NCBI GenBank assembly: GCA_015178975.1
Contig: WHVD01000172.1
Coordinates: forward strand, 62,001-126,000
Length of the DNA: 64,000 nucleotides
Direction: 5' to 3'
Source: Hysterangium stoloniferum
Taxonomy: Eukaryota; Basidiomycota; Agaricomycetes; Hysterangiales; Hysterangiaceae
Shown: one piece after another, positions 11,946 through 23,182 of the stretch
How positions within the stretch are numbered: position 1 is the first letter of the stretch
Layout: the number at the start of each line of letters is the position of its first letter
Made by a program: the position numbers and the translations under genes
The notes under the pieces: model-generated
The model's database searches: none
What the model saw: the letters and a program-made list of their open reading frames with translations, nothing else
What the model was told of the DNA's origin: nothing

Positions 11946-12599
11946 CTTGGAGGCAAACATCAGGAAAGTGGGAAGATCAGTAAGTCTCCCATCTATACTG
12001 CCTAGAGCCATCTAGAAGAGCTAGCTAGCTCAGTTAGACTCGGCTAGACACACTACTTTTGTGAAATCCCTATTTACTAGTCAGTATAAAAGCTTACTAT
12101 AGATTTAGGGAGTCTACATAATGGGTGTAGACATTCCCAAATCCCTGATGAATAAAGCAGTCCGAGACTCCGAGATCACGAAGTTAGGGCACAGTCTATA
12201 TAGGTTCTTTCAGCCATTTAGGTTTCGCATCTTGCGCCTCTTATGACAAGCGTTTATGGAACAAAGAGCAGAAGCAAGTTCGAAACTATGGGAATTAATG
12301 TGATTATCCAATGACAACGGAAACTCATTGTCAGTCATATGAAGAGCAGCCAAAGGATCACTTAGCAGTACTCAATAGAGATGATGAGGTCGCCGTTTCC
12401 GTTTGCGGCATCAGCACCATTGAGGCCATGAGAATAGTATCAACTAAGCAATTACTGGCCAGAAGCATTGAACGAACCGTGTGGACTATCAGAGTCCTTG
12501 TTAAAGAGGCTCAACACAAGTAGCACAATCATGCTACTTTCGGAGTACATCGAGGGTGACCAATAGCAATAAAGACGCATTAATTGAGGGGGTCATTAT
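11946..12599. other. Intergenic, partly decayed P450 tail
   Basis: No open gene. On the - strand, about 12,450-12,700 may hold remnants of the middle of the P450 gene described next, but I could not align a convincing stretch. A small CTAGCTAGCT palindrome lies near 12,020. Confidence 0.35.
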
Positions 12600-13427
12600 A
12601 ATGCTTTGGATTTTTTGGGGATATACACTTCCCCTCCGTTACACCACGTCCGGTCCAAGCATAGATTCTGTGTCCAGAAATATCATTACTGGTGACCTTC
12701 TTTTGGATTACATGAACATTTGGATCATCACAAGCTACAATACACACATACAAAAAAGAACACTGTGCTGTTCAACTTCCGATGAAGAACATATCGGTGC
12801 TGTCGCCATCGTCCGCCGTAGGGCATCAAGCTGACTGCCCAGGACCATCCTACTCTTGACGACGGAGAAAATTCGACTTTTTTGAAGCATTTGATTATAA
12901 CAGGATAGGACATACAAATCAGCCATAGGAATGGTTGGACGATCAGAATAGATCGCCGATCTTTTATCGAATAGTTCATACGCCATTTCAGTGGAATTAA
13001 CATACAGCAGAGAGTTTCCCAAGAAATTGAGATATACAAGGTCACCTAAGAGAAATTTTAGAAATGTATTGAGCTTCTACAGGGAGGACATTTACCATAT
13101 TTGTCATGCCATTTAGAGTATGTTTCCCATTCGTTATGAGATGGAACATCTCTTAGATTACCTATCACAAAATCACCACGAGGACCTGGGGGTAGCTTCA
13201 ATCCTGGCAGAAGGAGGAAGAGTTGGTATTCGATAAAAGTCATATATCAAGGGCATCAACAGACCTTTGGGAACCCGTGTTCGAAATATTAATCGCAACA
13301 TTATAAAAAGTGCACCAATGGTAGTACAAATACATATGGCATTGAATGAGAGTATCATGGAGAGTGCGAGCGGAGCTGCTATGCTGTCGAGCTCGCTATG
13401 AATCTGGACTCTTTTGTACGTCCCCAT
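12600..13427 (-). pseudogene. Cytochrome P450, intact N-terminal third then decayed
   Basis: The first four exons read well: 13265-13427, 13096-13203, 12916-13045 and from 12,854 down to about 12,735, all with consistent phases and GT-AG borders. They encode an N-terminal membrane anchor (residues about 17-47), the proline hinge LPPGPRG, DKRSAIYSDRP in the substrate-recognition region, and the helix C motif WRQHR that contacts the heme propionate. After about 180 codons the frame is lost. The I helix, ExxR and Cys-ligand heme-binding loop, expected at lower coordinates, are absent before the copia relic at 11,945. The sequence resembles fungal CYP clans active on small lipophilic substrates. 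It is a truncated relic of a host gene. Confidence 0.85.
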
Positions 13428-14824
13428 GGGTACAGAGACGCTTAATCTCCACTGGTAATTTCAAATTCTAAGATCTGTCTCCATTACTATCTACTCTTAT
13501 CCTGGGATGTATCCGGGTGCAGATTTATCTTGTGGCAGGAATTGCAAGATGTCTGGGTTCAACGTGCGTTGGATGCCGTTACGTAGAAGGCAGCAGGATG
13601 TACTGTCATACTAATATTCTTTCCGATAGCCGGTATAGGCAGACAAGACGGTTATGGGGAGTTCAGAAGCAGGAAATCGAAATTCGACAGCCAATGAGAA
13701 TATTTGATTTTCCGAGTCCGTTAGTAGCGCATGCCATCTTTTCCCTTTCTGGTGGCGTCACAGACTCACAGACTCAAAGCTTCACATAATTAATGTTGCG
13801 ATGAGGTATGGAGATTAATTGGTGCTTGGTCATATCTCCCACTGATTTGGTATTATTTTGATCCTCTCAACTTTTGGCCTATTTCTAATTGGTAAATTAA
13901 CCCCTTCCCTCTCCTTTCAAGAGCTCTATCTGTAAAACACTTTCTCATCCGGAAAACTTCAGTTCATTTCCTTCACTAAATAGAATGAAATATATCCTCA
14001 CACCACCTCTTAGGCTCAAAATATGAAGCACACACTACCTCCATGAGCTCCAATTCTGTCATGTTCCCCGAGTAAGATCGAACGGCTTTCCCCGTGCAGT
14101 TGTTCGATTAAAAATGTCATCTAGCTTTTGATATCCACTCATTGACCGCTCGTTTCGAGCGTCTAGCGACGGCTTGCGGTGGCGATTCACTTGCGTTAAT
14201 TATTTCCATTTCTTCCTCAGGCTTCACGGCTAATGCTTCTCTATGTTTTCGGCGGTCCCTTTTCTCCCGGTACCTTAATATTCACTAGGCAGGTCTGCTG
14301 GGCCGCTCATCCCTTCATTCCTAACCCACTTCGGGTATTATGTCCCGCCTCTAGTGGTGTTAACATTAGATGTTGCCATCGGAAATAAGCACTGATACTT
14401 AGGCATGAGCATGAAAGACCCTGAAGTGATCGTGCGATTTCATGCACAAGGACATGCCTTATTGTGAATTTGAAATTTACAAGTGAGGTGTTCCGGTGAT
14501 CAGGTTTTTCTCTCAGCGTGATATTTCGAGTTCTGACGTGACTTGTGCTGTCATGAGGGATTGTGATTTCGATCCCTATACATATTACTGTCAGCCTTCT
14601 GGGTTTCCAAGGTTTGCGATTATCTGCATTTGGGGAGCCCGAAATCCTTCTAACTTCTGCTACCGCCATGGTCACACTTAGCACAACATAGATGGCAGTT
14701 TGGTTCTTCTAATTAATTTTTTCTGGAAATGACAGTGATACCGTAATCACACTATTAGACCCATCCAAAGAACCTCACACACCCATTACCCAGCATTATA
14801 CATACACCGCAAACCGTCATCCTT
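13428..14824. other. Intergenic between P450 relic and VWA8 3' end
   Basis: Only unrecognised short frames. The longest is a 125-codon frame on the - strand, 14,307-14,684, which lies just past the VWA8 stop and may simply be its 3' untranslated region. Positions 13,780-14,040 are AT-rich. Confidence 0.4.
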
Positions 14825-17800
14825 CTACGAGATCATGTCGCTTAAAATGCTACGTAAGACATTTGGAATGTCGTGAGTGTTGGCAACACGGAATCCTCGC
14901 CCAGGAAAAGCTTTCGGAATCCTGTAATGTCAAGCATAATGATAATGAGCATTTGCTGACAAGCTCGAGGAGGGGTTTACCAAGTAGCTTCTGCACCTTC
15001 ACCGATACAGATCAACGCTGTTTTCACCTAAAATCGTGTAAGCGATGGCTTGTCCCTCTGGGGAGAGAGGACCATACCTTAGGATCGCGATAAAGCGACT
15101 TTTTCAGCTCGGCAGCAGTGATTTCATAACGCGCAAAATTCGCATCCGAGACTGCGATTACAAACCAATCGTCCGCGTCGTACTTGGCTACTTGCGTCAC
15201 AGCTTTCTCGATGGCTTCAACTACACATACACATACTTAGTATGCTATTGATATAAAGGACTCGACGAACCTGTATAATCGCCTGCAAAGGCATACTGGC
15301 TGATCATCTCCATTTTCTCTACTACTTTCCAGCGTTCCGAGATGTCTGGCGTCGAGCCGGCTTCAAGCAAAAGTATAGAAGATCCATCTCCTGACTATAT
15401 CCCATCATCTCGACTTGCAACGAACACGTTTGCATGGTATAAGAAAAACGTACATGGCCGTAAATCTGCAGAAAGTCAATACAAATATTTCCGTGACCGA
15501 ATAGGCGGTGCTCACATCCCAGACATATTTCTGTTTATTAGATAAGCGATCGAAAGTTTCCATTAACATAACAGCTGAAACATTATTCAGAAAAGAACTC
15601 AGGAATGAAATACACTCATCTGACCTGTTTCAAGGCTTCGCTGCAAGCGTCCGTCGTACTGGAAGCGATACATTGAGCCACTAACATCGAACAAGAAACG
15701 GATGCGTTTTGGTCTGTAAAGGAACTTTGATCAACTCATACTAGTCGTCGGTATTCATTGAAATTTTACTTGATCTGAGGCCGTCCAAGCTCGGGTTTTG
15801 CCATTCCCCGTCTTTTATATACAGCCGCTTCACCCGTCAAGCCATCAGCCAGGCGACTATCATCGAGTTCCCCATCGGTCTGTCGTTTCACCCAGACTCG
15901 CTCTTCTTCTTTCGCCTCAAGGTCTGTTTAAAAAGATCCACGGTCAAAAGAAGGAAGAAATGATAAATAAATAAAAACGACACACTTTCTAGTAGATCTA
16001 ACAGGCGAGAAATGTGGGAATCGACGGCGCCGAGTAGGTGAGAATAGCCCTTTGCCTCGTTCTTGCTGAGATTTAGTTCTTCGAGTCTCCGTGCGAGCTC
16101 TTCGCGTGCCATTTGGCGGGCTTGTTCTCTGATGTGATCTGGTACCTTTTCTTTGAGTTCGTCTGAAACCTATATGAACATTATTTTTGTTGGGGGATTA
16201 TTACGAAAAAGTGGGGAGGGGAGGCTGGACTTATACCTGCTTTACATTGTGGCCCGTGAATAATCGCATGTATCCTCCACGGCCGCCAAGTCCAGCGGTG
16301 TCTCTACCCCCGGTCTAGCATTGGTACAAAAATGTTCAATCTCCACACAAGAAGTTTTAAATGAGAGTGCCTGCACTTACACCTCCGGCCCATGTGTTCC
16401 CCCCGCTATGTTCCTCGTTCTTCGGATCCTCTTTTCCAAATTTAGGTTCGTTAAGCTCCTTGGGCCCTTTGGGCTCGAAGGAAATCTCCTTGATCTCCTT
16501 TCTATCCTCGCGAACTGCGTCAAGGCCTACTCGCTCGACTTTCAAGCTGTTGAGAGGTTATGTCAGTCGATCATCTGCTAAAGGAACTACATAAAGATAA
16601 GATGCATACCCATGGTGCTCCAAAATCTTAAAGAGCGTCTCCGTCGTCTCCGGTCTGTAGACATCGAAATCGAACACATTCCTCAAACTCGTCTCCAGCG
16701 AATCATTCGTATAAGCACGCATATGGCGAATGAGGTTGATTAATTCTATTAATAAAATATTTAAGCCCAGGGGCTGCACTTCTTTTTACATACATACCTC
16801 TCAAAGAATACGGATAAGAGAGCGAGCCCTCTTCGTATCCTTTACGTAGATCCTGGAAGGCACCAACGAGACGTCTAATTAGATCTTCGTTCATGTCAGG
16901 AGCGAGTTGGGCTAATAATCGCCGTTCGGACTGCACGTCAGGATTTGAGACGGAGTGACTGGTCGCATCGCAATCAGAAATGTGTTAGAATGAAATCACG
17001 ATGGTCCTCACCAGCTAAAGTTATCGCCTAAGACCTGAAGGAAATGGTTCCCAAGGAAAGCTATGAAGCAATGCCACATCAGTACTCAACTCTACCTAAC
17101 CCAAAGAAGTAAAAGGCACCCACGATATCCCGGTCGGTTAGCCAACAAAATCATCCTAAAATTTGGATGCACAACTACGTCATCTTCCCTCTGACGATCC
17201 ATTCGTACTCGCCTCCCATCAGCAAGACTAAGCTCCCCCTGGCTGGCTAAACTACGGAAGATCGCCACGACGTGTTCTGGTGCTTTATCCGCCTCGTCAA
17301 TGATGATGGCACGTCCATAGATGATGGCACGGAGGAGGGGAGAGTCTATGTATCGTATGTTGCCGTCTACGAGGTGGGTTGTAAACATTAATTGGTTTAC
17401 TGTTGTGTCGCTGTGGAATTGTTGGGAGCCGTTAGTGGTGTGGGCTTAGATGCGAGAGGGGAGAGCAGTACCGATGGAGCTGGACATATTCTCTCGGACG
17501 GCCCAGGAGCTAGGTTTGGATTGATCAGCTTGTATACAGAAAACACAACGAATTATAAAATACTTGACAAATTCGATCGATAATCTTGTTCTTCCCCACC
17601 CCCTATAATAAGGCAATACGAAAGAAAGAAAAAGACGTAAATCAATAACCACATGACCAAACAACGTTCAACATAATAATCAACTTACCTGGTTACCCAA
17701 CAAAACCAAATGTTCCTTCAATACCTCCAAATCGATCGCAATATCTCGCATGAGACCCGTCTGCAGACTATTATCATAGAAATGATCCATATATGGTACA

Positions 17801-20499
17801 TGCGATGCTACACCTTCCGGATCATGTGTCGTGTCAAAGCGTGGGATGAAGACCGATTTCGTCTTATTGTACGGATCGCTGGCTTCCGGGAAGAAGAGGA
17901 GTCCCTTGTCCGTAGGCGACGGAGGGGGATTATACTACACACATATCGAGTTCAATAATCACCGCAAAAACTAATGTTGAATGCCTAAAACACAGAAGAC
18001 GGACTCACCAACGCTGTCTTCTCCTTAATCCCACACTCCCCGAAAAGTGCATCCAGACTAAGCCGCTCCGTCGCAGGCAAAAAGTCTACCAATAGACTCC
18101 TCCCGAGAATGGTGTACAAATCATCATCCCACGGATACATCGCCAGTCTCCTCGCAATCCTAAATAAACTTCTCGTGCCAAGTTTTCTATTCTTATGTGC
18201 TGCGTCGGAGGTCGCCATGCTGCGGTATTTCTCTGCGAAATTTAAAAGGGTGGTTATGAGTTCGGGTGGGGCCCCTGTGTGGGCGAGGAGGGTGTATTCT
18301 TCAGTTGGAGACATAGGGAGGGAGGGGACGGTGAAGAACATGTTGGCATGTTCTTCGTCTAGCCAGTCTTTGAGGGGGGAGGACTTTGAGGCGGTGGCGA
18401 TTATTCGGAAGGAGGGGTGTGTTGTGGAGAGGGTGTCGTGGGACAGCTGGGGAGAAAGAGACGAGGACGAGGTGAGTGCAGTTGTTTTGGAAGCAGCGGA
18501 ATAACGAGAAAATATTATTGGATGAATAAGGGCTTACCTCTTCTTTCGAAGCCGAGGCAACGATCCTTTTACCTTCCCATAACTCTATTTCGCGATCTTG
18601 GAGTAATCTAGCGATCGAGCCTGCGGTCGGGCCTATGACATCAAGACTCGACAAATGAACAAGACGTCCAGCCCAAGCACCCTGAACTAATGGGCTACCA
18701 AAGAAAAATAAAAATAAACACAATAACTCTATCACAAAGGAAGAGAGAAATGAGACACACCTAGGCTCCCAACTAGTACCCCCCTCGTTCTCAATTTTTC
18801 TCCTCATCAAAATCTCCCTCCCTCCAAGCTCCTTATACAAATGCACCGTATCTACCTCATATCCCAACACCTCCGCAAAAGTCCTGACAAGCAGCGACGT
18901 CGAACACGTCGCCGTGGACGGCACAACAGGCGGGACATACGAAATATCCCACCCAAGCGCATGGCACTGCAAAAACACCGTCAACAGCCCAAAAAACCTG
19001 TTCGACACGACCAGGCCTTCCGAGCTCTTCGGGGGGAAGGGGGGCAAGGCGCGGGGTCCGGCGGGGACGGGGACGGAGAGGACGGGCGACCCGCCCGGTC
19101 GCTCGAAGAGGACGTGGGCGGTCTGGGCTTGCGGGTCGGCGCGGGTGATGGCGACGGCGCGGTAGCCGAAGTATCCGCTTCCGTCTTCGAGGCCTGGTGG
19201 GGATGCGGGCGCGGGGAGAGCACCCAGGCCATTCTTCTCGAACTGGTGGCTTAATTGTGCCCATGCTTCGAAAGGGGCGTGGGCGAGGAAGGGGTGGATG
19301 GTTAAAATGAGGCGGGCGAGATGGGAGGGGAGAAGAGGGTCGTTGTCGTCGTCGTCGGGAGGTGGGAATAGGGAGAACAGCTGAGTTAGCTTTTGGAGGC
19401 TGGTTTGTGGGAACGGAGGGAGGGTTGTGCGAGCGAGGTTATCGAGGGGGTTGCGGAGTTCGCTGGCGTATTGAACGGAGAGGATTATGTTGCGGAGTTT
19501 GGATAAGAGGGAGGTGGTTGAGGTGGAATCGGAAGTGGGGGCGGAGATGGAGGCGGAGGCAGAAGAGGCGTCAAATTTCAGTGAGGGAGCTTTGGAGAGT
19601 GTGACAAGCGGACCGACTGAATCTAGAAATCGTGCTTGAAATCTAGACCTGAAAGGGGGATCTAATGGGAATCCTTTATAAGGCGGGACGGGGACACCTA
19701 GGGCAATAACACGAAATAATTTATGAGCAGGTATAAAAGTTTTCCCAGTAGGATCCTTTCCAACACCCATAAGCGCATATCTATCTGCATGAACAATGTG
19801 AGTCCCATCATCGAGGTTCATCTCCCTATTCTCAAGAAGATTATTCAAAACAGGCATGATTCCTCGTTCGGCCTTTTCGATACCTTCAATGATGAGTATA
19901 CGTCCAAATTTTACGGCGCGTACGGCGGCGCTGTCGACGTAGGCGAGCTTTCCTCCTGAACGGATTTCGCGGCCTTGTTTGAGTTCGGTTTCGCCGACGT
20001 CGCGGTGGAGACTTATGTATTCGTATTCAGAGTTTATCTGTGGTGGTTGTAGTGGGGGTAAAAATAGATATTTTATTAGATGTATAGAGAAAGGATTTTT
20101 TTATCCAGCGTGACTTCGACTTACGAGACTGCAGAATGTTAATGCAAGTCTTCTGGCATACGGCCCGGGCTGGGATATAAGAAACACATCCTGTCCTGTC
20201 CAATACAACAATAACGCATAAACGTCAATATTGCAACATTTACATATATAAACCATGCCAAGAAAAGAAAGACACCACCGACCTAACAAAAATTTCTGAA
20301 ATAAAAAATATAAATGCGCTGCATTAACCGCACCCTGGGGATCTAACATATCCCTGCGCTTCATAAGGGGTAGTCGTGAGGGCGTACTCGATTGAGGGAC
20401 GTCATATGTCAGTCCTCCAAACTTTAATGTGCCTATGGTTGCGGAGGAATTGGTTAGGGTATGGAGGATGGATTTGAGGCGTCGTTCGGGTGGTGACAT
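14825..20499 (-). CDS. VWA8: VWA8-like AAA+ ATPase with C-terminal VWA domain
   Basis: Homologue of mitochondrial von Willebrand factor A domain protein 8, a dynein-like AAA+ ATPase of poorly known role. My 23-exon model is phase-consistent and gives 1,422 aa (human VWA8 is about 1,900). From 5' to 3' the exons are 20499-20283, 20195-20125, 20037-18761, 18694-18538, 18446-18009, 17934-17689, 17602-17564, 17509-17472, 17410-17124, 17060-17012, 16958-16798, 16745-16610, 16546-16381, 16314-16237, 16169-15986, 15923-15770, 15713-15625, 15574-15516, 15465-15454, 15394-15271, 15220-15078, 15027-14981 and 14921-14825. Three AAA-like modules: the first (VFLISQPGP) and second lack a Walker A lysine; the third has GNQGVGKN at about 800-807 and IIIDEAD at about 863-869. 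A linker carries GGNTWAGG and TGGRDTAGLGG. The VWA metal site is DVSGSM at about 1242-1247 with SDAN at 1352-1355. The start is uncertain: the frame is open up to an ATG at 20,703, which would add 68 residues. Confidence 0.93.
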
Positions 20500-21406
20500 G
20501 AGGACTGAGATTATGAGCGGGAATAGAATAGTGGCTGGCCTTGGACGCGGGAACTTGGGATGGGTTAGCCAAGGCGGTGCGGGTAATGAGTTGCCGGTGC
20601 TCCGGTATCTCAGGAGGAGTCTGACAAAGGGTAAATTTATTGGGTATGTAGCTCTGAAATGTGTGAGGTTTAGCTTGGAGTAAGGAGGAACATTTTCGAA
20701 CATACTTGGCTTGATAAACGGAATGCTATGTAAATGGAATTTGCATGCGAGTGTGACGCCCCTAGATGCGAGTTCGACGTCCTATAAGTTATATTATTCT
20801 TGATCTGCTATTTCGGATTTAGTAGCAGCAACATTATATCACAAATATACGTTTGAGTCACCAGTCGATCTACAGAACATGAAGTCGATCAAGCTGGAGA
20901 AAGCTTCCGATCCGAGTCAAGCGCCTGTTTAGTGATCGACGCAACAACAACCAAGCAACAACTACCATTAAATTTTTGCTCGTTAACACCCAAACATGCC
21001 CCCCCTAGCCAGACGTATCTGTCGAATATTTTTTCTACTTGACTGGAGCCTCGAATATGTGCCAATATAAAATAATGCAGGTTATGCCGTTATTTCGTAG
21101 ACGAGTTATTTGAATATAGTGGCGGTGCATGAGTTCCGAATCGGTTCGTGATTTCGTTTTAATTTCACATCACTTACATAGCATCATCCATCCGCTTCGA
21201 CCAAAAGAAGTTATGGGGCCGTTTTCGGTTTGATTTGTTGCTGAATATGATAAAGTAAATCGCACTGAGTAATACTTGTAAGGTGCCAATTTACCTTCCT
21301 GAGGCTTTAAAAGGGAATTCAATGTTATTTTACGGAATCTCACCCTTCAGTATGTCAAGCATCAATTCTAAAATACATTGAGCCAACCCATGCAAATATC
21401 TAACAA
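20500..21406. other. VWA8 upstream region, no other gene seen
   Basis: The first 200 bp stay open in the VWA8 frame and may be 5' leader or extra N-terminus. Beyond 20,704 only short frames occur, and no recognised gene or repeat was found up to the minisatellite. Confidence 0.4.
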
Positions 21407-21615
21407 CCAAGGAAGGGAACTAAGGAAGGCAGAGGACCAAGGAAGGAAGGGAGCTAAGGCAGGAAGGGGACCAGGGAAGGAAGGGAGCTAAGGCAGGAAG
21501 GGGACCAAGGAAGGAAGAGAGCTAAGGCAGGACGGGGACCTAGGAAGGAAAGGAGCTGAGGCAGGAAGGGGACCAGGAGCTGAGGCAGAAAGGGACCAAG
21601 GAAGGAAGGAGACTA
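21407..21615. repeat. Purine-rich minisatellite
   Basis: About six imperfect tandem copies of a unit of roughly 30-37 bp built from GGACCAAGGAAGGAAG and GGAGCTAAGGCAGGAAG. One strand is nearly all purine. Unit length varies between copies, so slippage is likely. Confidence 0.85.
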
Positions 21616-22575
21616 AGTTGGCCGTACTATGATGGTGGTTGCAACACGGCTTTTGTGACCCGGTTCTAAATCGGTCCTCAACAAGCTGGGTTTGGACTGA
21701 GCCAAATTCCACCGCCAGAGGCTCAAAGATCACCATGGCGTCTTACAATTCCAAACCAGTTTGACACTGAGGCAGTGGGGCAGTGCCAAACTTAGGCTTG
21801 ACCTATGTCCTAACAATCAATAGGCACCCCCCTTCATGATCTGTGATGTCAATCTGGATTACGAGCTGGAGTGGTTGCAGTGATTTGTCATCATAGCGGT
21901 GGATGTCGGTGTCAATCACCAATGAGGATTTTCAAGATTTTCTTGCACAATTCAAGAATGCCCGAGAAAGGGCCGAGTTTGATCCTCGGTCTTACGCAAA
22001 TTGTATCTTATCTTTAGTAATAGACCAGTGCAGGCAAAAAGAATTTAAAGCTACTTGGTTCTTATCTTCTCCTGAGACAGTACTAAGGCTAGATCCAGGG
22101 CGATTGAAGTTTAATTTCAAATTGACATAAAAGCTGCATGATCGACGATCGAGATTGGATGGTAGGGAGGGAGAAGGGGACGGGGGCGGGGGCGGGGGCG
22201 GGGTGTGACTGGCTGGAATGGGTCACATTTTTGGGAAAACAAAAAAGATGGACGTACAATAAGACAGAAGATGGCATTCTGAGTGTAGCTATTGGAAATA
22301 TCCAATTAGATGCGATGATCGAGCCATGTAACCGCAGCTGGCTCGGCACGCGATCGGAGTGTCAACACGGAAGTAAATCGAATTCCCCATTCACTTGCCG
22401 AGAAGGTCAGATAGGCGCTGTTCAATTGGGAAGAACATAACAACCAAAGAGTGACAGAACGGACACACAACGACACGAACCATCACCATCTCAGTCCAGT
22501 CCAGTCGTTAGTTGACCACTCTCGTTCGACAGTCAACACCGTCATCATCGTTGTCGTCACCCCCCAACATCAACG
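21616..22575. other. Intergenic; upstream region of the gene at 22,576
   Basis: A 75-codon frame at 21,903-22,130 (+) is unrecognised and may be chance. The stretch 22,440-22,575 is rich in CA and TC runs, as expected of a fungal promoter and leader just before the ATG at 22,576. Confidence 0.35.
22163..22203 (+). promoter_or_regulatory. G-run with G-quadruplex potential
   Basis: At least six runs of three to five G are separated by one to three bases, mostly as repeated GGGGGC units. It lies about 375 bp upstream of the ATG at 22,576. It could fold as a G-quadruplex or act as a GC-box cluster; a functional role is inference. Confidence 0.5.
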
Positions 22576-23182
22576 ATGTACGTCCCCTTCCCCACCCTCG
22601 ATTTCTCCCTGCCTATCCTCCTCGCCGTCTTCTCCCTCTGCACATCAATGCTAGCCGTCCTTGGTACAGTCCAACTCGTCATCTCCTCTCCTGTCCAACA
22701 TCGAGATCAGCTCGAGGCGGGGCTTGGCTCAAGATTGGGGAGTAATGGCTTGGTGTCTGCCTCCCCGTCGGCGTCGAAGCTCGGAAGCATAGGCATGCAG
22801 ATGCAGATGGCCATAGGTATGGCCTTGTCGAGCTCTGGGTCCCAGAATCCGTTTCAGAGGAAGAGTGTCACTCCTAGTGGTATGTGGTGGAGTACTACGA
22901 GCCCTGGGGTGTCACCGACGGGTATGTGCTATTATTGTGGCACTGGTGGTGGTTTGCGGGTGCTGACGTGTATGCTTGGGTTGGTATGTAGGACCTTCGT
23001 TTACCCCGCTTGAGGCCCGTCCACCGTTATCCATGGCGAAGCTTATCATGTTACGGCATGTATGTTCTTATCGTCCCTGTCGTGTGTATCATACTAATTT
23101 AATCTCGTGCACCCAGGCTGACAGCCAACGCCGGGCAAACCAACGCGCAAGAGCCCGCATGGCACAAAGCGTATGTTATTAG
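22576..23182 (+). CDS. Unrecognised small membrane protein, about 159 aa
   Basis: The family is unknown to me. The model uses exons 22576-22921, 22992-23059 and 23117-23182 with consistent phases, GTATGT donors and AG acceptors. Third codon positions near the start are strongly C-biased, as in expressed fungal genes, unlike the surrounding sequence. Residues about 10-38 form one hydrophobic segment (PILLAVFSLC...LGTVQLVI). A Ser/Gly/Met-rich middle with repeated QMQM follows, then a basic Arg-rich tail (SQRRANQRARARMAQS). The last exon may instead splice at 23,171 to an acceptor near 23,303, giving a short proline-rich ending near 23,356. A single-pass or signal-anchored protein is likely. 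I cannot say what it does. Confidence 0.5.

Noticed and set aside
14307-14684. 125-codon frame on the - strand downstream of VWA8
   Set aside because: No recognisable features; it lies in the likely 3' untranslated region of VWA8.
18841-19254. Frames of 83-137 codons on the + strand opposite VWA8 exon 3
   Set aside because: Arg/Gly-rich shadows of a GC-rich Pro/Ala/Ser-coding exon.
14825-20499. Initial idea that the AAA+ gene was midasin (MDN1/Rea1)
   Set aside because: The motif order (GGNTWAGG, TGGRDTAGLGG, DVSGSM, SDAN) and the length of about 1,420 aa match VWA8; midasin has six AAA modules and about 5,000 residues.
21903-22130. 75-codon frame on the + strand
   Set aside because: Short, unrecognised, no splice context and no codon bias; left as intergenic.
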